Origin: Paucimonas sp.
Lineage (GTDB): Bacteria > Pseudomonadota > Gammaproteobacteria > Pseudomonadales > Pseudomonadaceae
DNA: 64,000 bases
Direction: 5' to 3'
NCBI GenBank assembly: GCA_031253995.1
Contig: JAIRVG010000026.1
Coordinates: 1 to 64,000 of the forward strand
Numbering within the stretch: the first letter of the stretch is position 1; each line of letters opens with the position of its first letter. Positions 39,651-46,210 of the stretch are shown piece after piece. The notes beneath the pieces are model-generated. The model ran no database searches, was not told the origin of the DNA, and saw nothing but the letters and a program-made list of their open reading frames with translations. Made by a program: the position numbers and the translations under genes.

Positions 39651-41888
39651 TCAGAAGTCCTTGCGCAGCTGGATGCCGAAGTAACGTTCGTCATCGCGCG
39701 GAACGGCGCGGTAGACGTAGTTGCCGCCGGTGGCCAGGAGGGGTGAGTAGGATTTGTCCGCAAGGTTTTTGGCCAGCAACGCCACGCGCCAGCCTTCGTT
39801 GTAGTCGGCCAGGGCGACGCTGGCATTCCATATGCCGTAGGCGCCCTGGATCGTGTCGGCGTTCTGGGAAATGTCGTACTGCACTTTGCTCTGCCAGCTG
39901 AAGTCCGTGCCCAGCTCGATATCCAGGCCGTTGTCCAGCGGGATGCTGTAGTCGGCGCGCACGTAGCTCTTCCAGTCCGGGCTGTACGGCAGCGGCTTGC
40001 CGTTGACGTTGCACGACGCGGCGGCGCCCGCCGGGCAGGCGAATTCGTCGATGCGCGCCTTGGTGTAGGCCACTGCACCGGAGAGTTTCAGCTGCGATGT
40101 CGCCTGCAGGGCGAAGTCCAGCTCGACGCCTTCGCTCTTCACCGAGCCGGCGTTGATCAGGCGGGTCACCACCTGGCCGGCGACGCTGTCGAAGAAGTTG
40201 GCCTGGTAGTTGTCGTACTCGGTGTGGAACACCGCGAGGTTGCTGGTCAGGCGGTTGTTCCACAGGCTGGCCTTGAGCCCGGCTTCCCAGCTGTTGGAGG
40301 TTTCCGGCTTGAGCGCGTCGGTGTCCCGCGGCTGCATGTTGAAGAACACGTTGTAGGCCGGGCCCTTGTAGCCGCGGGAGTAGGTCAGGTAGCTGGTGAT
40401 GTCGTCGGTCAGGTCGTACTGCACGCCGAGGCGCCCGGACCAGCCGTCCTCATCCACCGAACCCGAACTGCTTGTGCCTGGCTGGATGCCGTTGACCGCC
40501 ACGGCCGAGGTGGAGACGCGGCGGTGGTCGTATTCGAGGTCGTCGTGGGTCCAGCGCAGGCCGGCGATGCCGCGGAAACGCTCGGTGAAATTGAGGGTGC
40601 TTTCACCGAACACCGCGTAGCTGTCGTTGGTGGTGCTGTAGTCGGCAATGCCCTGCTGGGTGACGGTGGTGGTGCGCAGGGTGCGACGGTAGGTTTCCTC
40701 GTCCTTGCCGTGCATGTAGAACAGGCCGCCGACGTACTCGATGAACTGGCCTTTCGGCGAGGCCAGGCGCAATTCCTGGGAGTACTGGTTGTACTCCAGC
40801 TCGCCCTTGTCCTCGATGCCGGGGAAGGCGGTACTGATGGTCGCCAGGCGATCGCCGTCCTGCCACTGGGTGTTGTCCCAGCCGCGCCAGGCGGTGATCG
40901 AGGTCAGGGTGTAGTCGCCGAAGGTCCAGTCGAGGGTGGCCGAGAGGCCCTTGTTGGTGTCGTCGACATGGCTGCGGTAGTCGCTGACCACATCGCGGTT
41001 GTCGCTGTCGGCGCGCACCGGCGCCAGGGCGTTGGAGAACGCCGGCAGCAGGGACTTGCTGACCACGCCGTTGGGCGCGTCGTCGCGGGATTTCAGGTAG
41101 TCGGCGGCGAGGGTCAGGCTGAGGTCGTCGCTGGGCGTGAACACCAGCTTGCCGCGCACGCCCTTGCGGTTGTAGCCGTTGACTTCCTGGCCGTTGGCCT
41201 TGTTGTCGACGTTGCCGTCGTAGCTGCCGAACAGCGTGGTGATCGAGCCCTTCAAGGTGTCCGGAATCAGGCTACCGCCAATGCCGAAACGGGTGCGACT
41301 TTCGTTGCCGCTGTAGTACGACTGCTCGACGAAGCCGTGGGTCTCTTCCGTCGGTGTGCGGGTGGTGATGTTCAGCACCCCGGCCGAGGCGTTCTTGCCG
41401 AACAGCGTGCCCTGCGGGCCGCGCAGCACTTCCAGGCGCTCGATATCCAGCAGGTCCAGGGTCGACTGGCCCGGACGGCCAAGGACCACGCCATCGATCA
41501 CCGTGGCCACGGTTGGCTCGACACCCGGCGAGGTGGAGATGGTGCCTACACCGCGGATGAACAGCGAGGTGTCCTTGTTCGACGCCCCGGTCCGGAAATT
41601 CAGGCTCGGCACCTGCTGCACGATACTCGCCACGCTGTTGCGGTTTTCCCGCTCCAGTTGCTCGCCATCCACCACCGAGACCGCTACCGGTACCTGTTGC
41701 AGCGAGGCTTCGCGGCGGGTGGCGGTGACCGTGACGGCTTTCAGCACAGGGCTGTCGTCCTGCACGGCAGGCGCCGCGTCGGCGGCCATGGCCGGGGCCA
41801 GTGGCAAGGCGCTCAAGGCGAGCACGCCAAGGCTCAGGCGTTGACGACGGATGGCCTGGGCCAAGGGAGAAATTGCGATCTGGAACAT
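39651..41888 (-). CDS. TonB-dependent outer membrane receptor
   Basis: 745 residues: signal peptide about 1-36 (SALPLAPAMAADA), TonB-box-like segment (LKAVTVTATRRE), plug domain (VPVAVSVVDGEQLERENR ... LEVLRGPQGTLFGKNASAGVLNITTRTP) and a 22-strand-type barrel ending FGIQLRKDF with terminal Phe. Heads an operon of sulfur-scavenging type, so it probably imports an organosulfur compound (perhaps a sulfate ester or sulfonate); iron-siderophore uptake is the alternative, but no siderophore genes are nearby. Divergent from the LacI-family gene. Confidence 0.93.
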   Translation of the reverse strand: MFQIAISPLAQAIRRQRLSLGVLALSALPLAPAMAADAAPAVQDDSPVLKAVTVTATRREASLQQVPVAVSVVDGEQLERENRNSVASIVQQVPSLNFRTGASNKDTSLFIRGVGTISTSPGVEPTVATVIDGVVLGRPGQSTLDLLDIERLEVLRGPQGTLFGKNASAGVLNITTRTPTEETHGFVEQSYYSGNESRTRFGIGGSLIPDTLKGSITTLFGSYDGNVDNKANGQEVNGYNRKGVRGKLVFTPSDDLSLTLAADYLKSRDDAPNGVVSKSLLPAFSNALAPVRADSDNRDVVSDYRSHVDDTNKGLSATLDWTFGDYTLTSITAWRGWDNTQWQDGDRLATISTAFPGIEDKGELEYNQYSQELRLASPKGQFIEYVGGLFYMHGKDEETYRRTLRTTTVTQQGIADYSTTNDSYAVFGESTLNFTERFRGIAGLRWTHDDLEYDHRRVSTSAVAVNGIQPGTSSSGSVDEDGWSGRLGVQYDLTDDITSYLTYSRGYKGPAYNVFFNMQPRDTDALKPETSNSWEAGLKASLWNNRLTSNLAVFHTEYDNYQANFFDSVAGQVVTRLINAGSVKSEGVELDFALQATSQLKLSGAVAYTKARIDEFACPAGAAASCNVNGKPLPYSPDWKSYVRADYSIPLDNGLDIELGTDFSWQSKVQYDISQNADTIQGAYGIWNASVALADYNEGWRVALLAKNLADKSYSPLLATGGNYVYRAVPRDDERYFGIQLRKDF

Positions 41889-42004
41889 GGTTGCGCTACT
41901 CGATGAATGCCCTGTCCACCGCAGTCACAGACTGCGGCGCCTGATGAAACGTCAGCGCGGGGTTCTTGGGGCATTCGCTCGTGCGAGTAGCAGACAAACC
42001 ACTT

Positions 42005-42018
42005 TGTTAGCGCTAACA
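42005..42018. promoter_or_regulatory. LacI-family operator palindrome
   Basis: TGTTAGCGCTAACA is a perfect 14-bp palindrome with the central CG typical of LacI/GalR-family operators. It lies in the 215-bp divergent region, 117 bp from the TonB receptor start and 86 bp before the LacI-type start, and is well placed to control both. Confidence 0.8.
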
Positions 42019-42103
42019 TCGCCAGTATCAGCGGCGCTCGAATAGATCGTCCAATAATGAAAAATTACTTTTATATGCCTTTCAGTTTGTAAGGACGTGC
42101 CCC

Positions 42104-43144
42104 GTGACCGATGAGAAAAGCCCCACCCGCAAACGCCGCGGCGCCGGTCGCGTGACCCTGCAGGCGGTGGCGCGGGCGGCCGGGGTGTCGGCGATCACCG
42201 TGTCGCGCTACTTCAACCAGCCGGAGCAGGTTTCGCCGGAACGACGCGAGCGGATCGCCGAGGTGGTCGCCGAGCTGGGCTATGTGCCGAACCTGGTCGC
42301 TGGCGGGTTGGCGTCGGCGCGGGGGCGGATCGTCGGCATGGTGATCCCGAATATCTCCGGGCCGATCTTTGCCGACACCATCCAGGGTTTCAGTGACACC
42401 CTCAGCCGGCATGGCTACCAGTTGCTGCTGGCGTCCAGTTACTTCTCCGCGGAGCAGGAAGAGAACGCGGTACGCGCCTTTCTCGGCTGGTCGCCGGCGG
42501 CGCTGGTGCTGACCAGCCACTTCCACAGTGCGGCCACGGAAAAGATGCTCGCCGAGGCGGATATCCCGCTGGTGGAAACCTGGGACTACCGGCCCGAGCG
42601 GGCGCCGGTGCAGATCGGGTTTTCCCATCATGAGGTGGGGGTGGTGGCGACGCGGTATCTGCACGGCAAGGGTTACCGGCGGATCGCCTTCGTGCAGAAC
42701 AGTGCGGCGGGGGATTTCAGTGCGCTGGAGCGGCGGGACGGGTACGTCGAGGCGCTGACGGCCCTGGGAGGCGAGCCGCAGGTGTTTGCGCCCGAGACGG
42801 ACCTGGCGCCGTTCGAGGCGGGGAAGCAGGCGATGCTGGCGCTGATGGAATCGGCGCAGCGGCCGGAGGCGATCATCTTTGCCAATGACAATCTGGCGGC
42901 GGGGGCCTTGCTGGCGGGGCAGCGGGCGGGGTTCAGGATTCCCGAGGATTGTGCGGTGATGGGGTTTGGGGATTATCCGTTCGCCGGGATGCTGATGCCG
43001 GGGCTGACCACGGTAAAGCCGCCGGCGTTGCAGATGGGGGTAATGGCGGCTGAGCGGGTGTTGCAGCAGTTGGGGGTGATCGAGGGGGAGGCGGTGCAGT
43101 TGAATTTGTTGGGGTGTGAGGTGATTGGGCGGGAGAGTGCTTGA
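42104..43144 (+). CDS. LacI/GntR-subgroup transcriptional regulator
   Basis: 346 residues: N-terminal LacI helix-turn-helix and hinge (VTLQAVARAAGVSAITVSRYFNQPEQVSPERRERIAEVVAELGYVPNLVAGGLAS, about 17-70) and a periplasmic-binding-like effector domain. GTG 42104 is the start, with AAGGA 8 bases ahead. LacI proteins normally sense sugars; here the adjacent genes are for organosulfur uptake, so a sulfonated or sulfated sugar is an attractive inducer (speculation). Likely binds the palindrome at 42005. Confidence 0.9.
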   Translation: MTDEKSPTRKRRGAGRVTLQAVARAAGVSAITVSRYFNQPEQVSPERRERIAEVVAELGYVPNLVAGGLASARGRIVGMVIPNISGPIFADTIQGFSDTLSRHGYQLLLASSYFSAEQEENAVRAFLGWSPAALVLTSHFHSAATEKMLAEADIPLVETWDYRPERAPVQIGFSHHEVGVVATRYLHGKGYRRIAFVQNSAAGDFSALERRDGYVEALTALGGEPQVFAPETDLAPFEAGKQAMLALMESAQRPEAIIFANDNLAAGALLAGQRAGFRIPEDCAVMGFGDYPFAGMLMPGLTTVKPPALQMGVMAAERVLQQLGVIEGEAVQLNLLGCEVIGRESA

Positions 43145-43167
43145 GAAGCTTCGGTGTTATCCACAGG

Positions 43168-43494
43168 CTAAAGCTTCATTGGAAGTTTGTTCTTTCGACG
43201 GAAAAAAAGCCTGCGCTCCCATGGCACGGGAAACGCAAAGACATGAGCCAGACCGAAGCCAAACGCTAACCACGTCAGAACTGGATAGTCAGAACTCAAA
43301 TTCGGAAAACAAAGCTCTTCTGTCACACAGCCCTCCATGAAAAGCCGCCAATGATGCACAAGAAAAAAGCCGTTCGGAAATAGAAACACCATAGCCTTTA
43401 TTTCCGAGTAGTGAGCACCGGACAATTTGCGCCCTACAAAGCAAGCAGCAATAAAAAACAGCATCGAACAACAAAAATAAAGAACCGTTATCAC
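43168..43494 (-). CDS. Small inner-membrane protein, immunity-array member 4
   Basis: 108 residues, about three membrane segments (MLFFIAACFV near the start, VFLFPNGFFLV, LTWLAFGFGLAHVFAFP) and a basic tail (RRLFFRRKNKLPMKL). Aligned end to end with the three paralogues upstream: MIT..., KLSG, C-x5-CFPNLSSDYPV, H-x-FAFPV. The start is placed at GTG 43494 because it aligns with the GTG starts of the paralogues and has GGAG before it; an ATG eight codons upstream is possible. Farthest from the effector; probably an orphan immunity gene (inference). Confidence 0.72.
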   Translation of the reverse strand: MITVLYFCCSMLFFIAACFVGRKLSGAHYSEIKAMVFLFPNGFFLVHHWRLFMEGCVTEELCFPNLSSDYPVLTWLAFGFGLAHVFAFPVPWERRLFFRRKNKLPMKL

Positions 43495-43621
43495 ATCTAC
43501 TCCCAACAAAAATAACATGAACCAACCACACCTCAGATAACGCCTGCTATCGAACCAACGGCCAGCATGCAGTTTTCCACAAGTACCACCTCACCAAATT
43601 ACTAGAACCAACCTAATTAGC

Positions 43622-43933
43622 TTATTTTAATTTCCTTCGAAGTCTTATGCGTGGAGCCCACTCCACAGGATGTGCAAATGCATGTAGGATAGAGCATAAA
43701 AAAGCGCCCCAAGCTATAACAGGGTAATCGTTCTCAAGGTCAGAAAAGCATCCGAAATAGGTAATACATCCAGACTCAGCAAGCTTCAGGTAAGAAACCC
43801 CAAAAATGAAGTTATAGCAGATACACAAAACTGCATAACGGCGCTTCAAGCCCACACCCGAAAACCTATCGCGTAGAAAATATGCCACCGAAACACTAAC
43901 CAGAGCAATTAAAATGAAAGATAAAGTGATCAC
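43622..43933 (-). CDS. Small inner-membrane protein, immunity-array member 3
   Basis: 103 residues with three predicted membrane helices (ITLSFILIALVSVSVAYFL, YAVLCICYNFIFGVSYL, VIAWGAFLCSILHAFAHP) and a basic tail RIRLRRKLK. Shares RFSG, C-x5-CF (CITYFGCFS), ENDYPV and HAFAHPVEW with its neighbours. Starts at GTG 43933. The 131 bp upstream carry no complete gene. Likely protects against an effector related to the one at 44.8-45.5 kb, or one no longer encoded here. Confidence 0.75.
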   Translation of the reverse strand: MITLSFILIALVSVSVAYFLRDRFSGVGLKRRYAVLCICYNFIFGVSYLKLAESGCITYFGCFSDLENDYPVIAWGAFLCSILHAFAHPVEWAPRIRLRRKLK

Positions 43934-44064
43934 CTCTGTATGTCCTTATAAAATCAATCAAGCGCCGATTTAGTTGTGACTGCGACTGCACCCAAAGCCA
44001 AGGAGCGTTTACCCATAGCCTTCTAAAAGAACCACGAACAAAGCAAAGACAAAAACTCCGGCAA

Positions 44065-44381
44065 TCAATTTGATTTTTTCTTGCGAAAAACCCAGCGCTT
44101 AACCTCCGAGTCCACTGGAAAAGCGTAAGCATGTAGAAATAGACAGACCAGAGCCGTCCAAAAAACAGCTGGATTCTCATTGATGAACTCCGGAAAGCAT
44201 CCTAAAAACGAAATACATGCTTCTCGTGCGAGCTTCAGGTAAAAAAACAAAAGATCCAATTAAAAGCGAGGCAGACGACAGAATGACTCACCTTGAGATT
44301 TTCACCGGAAAGACAACCTCTCAAAAAATAAGCTATCGATACACTGAAGATTGCTACCAGAAAAAACAGAAGAACCATCAC
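44065..44381 (-). pseudogene. Frameshifted immunity-array member 2
   Basis: Frame 1 from GTG 44381 reads MMVLLFFLVAIFSVSIAYFL and on to CLAFNWIFCFF, then stops; frame 2 continues YLKLAREACISFLGCFPEFI ... LHAYAFPVDSEVKRWVFRKKKSN. Joining the two gives a full homologue of its neighbours. The break is in a run of seven T (A7 on the plus strand, 44241-44247); eight would restore the frame. Either a true mutation, a homopolymer sequencing error, or programmed slippage. GGAGAA precedes the start. Confidence 0.8.
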
Positions 44382-44479
44382 TTCTCCGCGCCCTTACTTA
44401 CATAATCATGGAGATTTTCCATTGCATCTCTCCGCATCCCATCATGGGGATGACCTGTGACAACGGTCTCACGCAAGCT
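44378..44479 (-). pseudogene. C-terminal remnant of a second effector-like gene
   Basis: The minus-strand frame ending at TGA 44380-44378 reads SLRETVVTGHPHDGMRRDAM then ENLHDYVSKGAEK. It has no start of its own and begins exactly where the upstream immunity gene stops. Its end (GAG AAG TGA overlapping the next GTG start) has the same layout as the end of the intact effector (AEK-stop, GTGA overlap). I read it as the surviving tail of an effector whose front was lost; not recognised otherwise. Too short for gene finders. Confidence 0.5.
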
Positions 44480-44795
44480 ACCGAATCTTCCTTCTTAGCC
44501 TAAAAAGCCGCCAAGGCTCCCATTGCGTGGGAATGGCAAAGCAGTGAAGGAAAATGGCTGCGGTCGCTGTTACTTCCAATATCAAACTACTTCCAATCAG
44601 CCCCGGAAAGCATTTAAAAAATAGCACGCAGCCAGCCTGGGTCAGCTCTATGTAAAAAAAACTACAGAACGCATTGAGCAGCACAAGAAAAATCGCGATG
44701 CATTTATTGTAGTTTCTTCCTGAAAATCTAAATTTAAGAACATAGGCTAGAACCACACCTAAGATCGCGCTAAATACAAGCACCTGAGCGATCAC
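44478..44795 (-). CDS. Small inner-membrane protein, immunity-array member 1 (cognate candidate)
   Basis: 105 residues; three hydrophobic segments (QVLVFSAILGVVLAYVL, IAIFLVLLNAFCSFFYIEL, LEVTATAAIFLHCFAIP) and a basic tail RLFRLRRKIR. Start GTG 44795 overlaps the effector stop (GTGA), the tightest coupling in the cluster, so it is the best candidate for the cognate immunity protein of the DUF4225-like effector. Membrane location would fit a pore-forming or membrane-targeting toxin. Shares C-x5-CFP with the other three copies. Confidence 0.78.
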   Translation of the reverse strand: MIAQVLVFSAILGVVLAYVLKFRFSGRNYNKCIAIFLVLLNAFCSFFYIELTQAGCVLFFKCFPGLIGSSLILEVTATAAIFLHCFAIPTQWEPWRLFRLRRKIR

Positions 44796-45496
44796 TTCTC
44801 AGCTTCCTGAGCTGTCTGGTAGGTTAAGTAAGCTGTCCAAGCGCTCATGACGCCCTCAAATAAAAGCGCGCCTTTATTCATCAACTTATAGGCCGGAACG
44901 TAATCTGTACGTATAGGTATAAATAATTGCCAGGTGCCCGGCTTAGGAACTGGCCGGAAAAAACCATAGATCGACAATAGGACATCTACACTGCCATATG
45001 CCACATCCCCATTGTTTTCTGTGCCACCCGCAGCAACAGCGGCGATTCGGTAGACTTTCTTTAGTGGCCCCGCCGTATCAGTACGTCCACGGGCGAGATT
45101 CGCGACATTCTCATATATATTGTTGGCGCCATGAGCGATCATCGGCGTGCCAACACTACACAAGGTCATAGCGGATCCATAGCAAAGACCGATGCCAGTT
45201 AGAGTCATGAATCCACCCGCGATTACCCCACCTACCTCCAGGCTTATCCGGGAAAGGCTCTTGTGCTCCAATTCAAGCCGCCATGCAGCCTCATCCGTCC
45301 TTAATTTCCCATTACGCACATCCGACAAAACCTGCCGCACGTAATACGCCATATCCCGATTGAACTGCCCCCGCAGCACGCCATCCTTGATATGCCGCGC
45401 GCTCACGATACAGGCGTACTGCGTCAGGTTCGCCGCGCTCTGGTGCAGCTCCTGCAACTGCCTGTCACGCGTGTATGACGAAGGCTGGTTACTCAT
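44792..45496 (-). CDS. DUF4225-like candidate type VI secretion effector
   Basis: 234 residues, no signal peptide. N-terminal helical, charged region (about 1-85), a Gly-rich hydrophobic stretch about 86-122 (VGGVIAGGFMTLTGIGLCYG and following) and the conserved-looking HGANNIYENVANLARG (122-137), which I recognise from memory as DUF4225. The gene starts inside the hcp stop (ATGA) and is followed at once by a small membrane protein gene, the standard order Hcp-effector-immunity. Hcp would carry it in its lumen. The hydrophobic core suggests membrane insertion; the activity is unknown. Local base composition is AT-richer than the chromosome around it. Confidence 0.75.
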   Translation of the reverse strand: MSNQPSSYTRDRQLQELHQSAANLTQYACIVSARHIKDGVLRGQFNRDMAYYVRQVLSDVRNGKLRTDEAAWRLELEHKSLSRISLEVGGVIAGGFMTLTGIGLCYGSAMTLCSVGTPMIAHGANNIYENVANLARGRTDTAGPLKKVYRIAAVAAGGTENNGDVAYGSVDVLLSIYGFFRPVPKPGTWQLFIPIRTDYVPAYKLMNKGALLFEGVMSAWTAYLTYQTAQEAEK

Positions 45497-45975
45497 TCCT
45501 CCCGCCCCGAGAAGGCATAGCCATTGGTACTGGCGACATGGTGCGTCCAGATGATGGTGTTGTAGCGCAACACCACCTGCTCCGTCGGCAAGGCATCGTT
45601 GAACATCAGGACGTTCGGGATATCGAGGGTGAGACCGACGATACGTGCGCCTTCAAGCTTGATGGTGTAGTAGTTCTGGTGGGTCGCGTCAGCAGTGCGA
45701 TAGAGATCGATTTCACACTCGAGCTCTTCCCGGTAGGCCATTGCTTTAGCCAGCAGCGGACTGGACTTGTCCAGCAGCTTGTTGATGACCAGGGGATTGT
45801 GAACGGCATCGGACATGTTGCTGACGCTGGTCATCGCATGATTCAGCGCCAGCACGAGGATCTGGTCGGCGTGCCCGCTCTGGCACAGATTGCCGATGGA
45901 TTTCGGGGTGGAGCACCCCTCAGAAATCAGCCCGCTCTTGTTGCCGGTAATACGCATATAGCTGTGATTGGCCAT
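45493..45975 (-). CDS. hcp: Hcp family type VI secretion tube protein
   Basis: 160 residues of the Hcp1 family: MANHSYMRITGNKSGLISEGCS at the N-terminus, CQSGHADQILVLALNHAM, and the C-terminal VVLRYNTIIWTHHVASTNGYAFSGREE, ending with the WTHH motif. It polymerises into the T6SS inner tube and chaperones small effectors. No other T6SS structural gene is in the window, so it is an orphan hcp island served by a T6SS elsewhere. GGAG lies 8-9 bp upstream of ATG 45975. Confidence 0.95.
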   Translation of the reverse strand: MANHSYMRITGNKSGLISEGCSTPKSIGNLCQSGHADQILVLALNHAMTSVSNMSDAVHNPLVINKLLDKSSPLLAKAMAYREELECEIDLYRTADATHQNYYTIKLEGARIVGLTLDIPNVLMFNDALPTEQVVLRYNTIIWTHHVASTNGYAFSGREE

Positions 45976-46110
45976 GATCGAACTCCTGTGTAGGTTGGAG
46001 TTCGCAGCCTAGAGAGGTGAGACGGCAGCGTCTGTGAGGCGTTTCCGAAAGAGTGTGCGGATTTTCGGAAAGGTGGCGGGAGGATGCCGTTTCCGGGGAA
46101 ACACATAACC

Positions 46111-46199
46111 CTGTGGGAGCTGGCTTGCCAGCGATTGGGCCCGACCTGACGACATCTTTGTCATTGCCGGCCTCATCGCTGGCAAGCCAGCTCCCACAG
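46111..46199. repeat. REP pair upstream of hcp and beyond betT
   Basis: Perfect 25-bp arms 46111-46135 and 46175-46199, first REP type. It lies in the 235-bp gap between the hcp start and the transporter stop, marking the edge of the island. Confidence 0.9.
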
Positions 46200-46210
46200 T
46201 GACCGCGTGG

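Noticed and set aside
43896..44180. 94-codon minus-strand frame between immunity copies 2 and 3
   Set aside because: Overlaps both copies in another frame; only its middle lies in free DNA and it shows no family feature. It might hide another effector scrap, but I cannot support that.
44230..44260. Programmed ribosomal frameshifting at the T7 run
   Set aside because: No stimulatory structure is evident and paralogues are in one frame; a simple deletion or sequencing error is likelier.
46140..46174. tRNA-like or attachment site at the island edge
   Set aside because: The only structure there is the REP pair; no tRNA or direct repeat flanking the hcp island was found.
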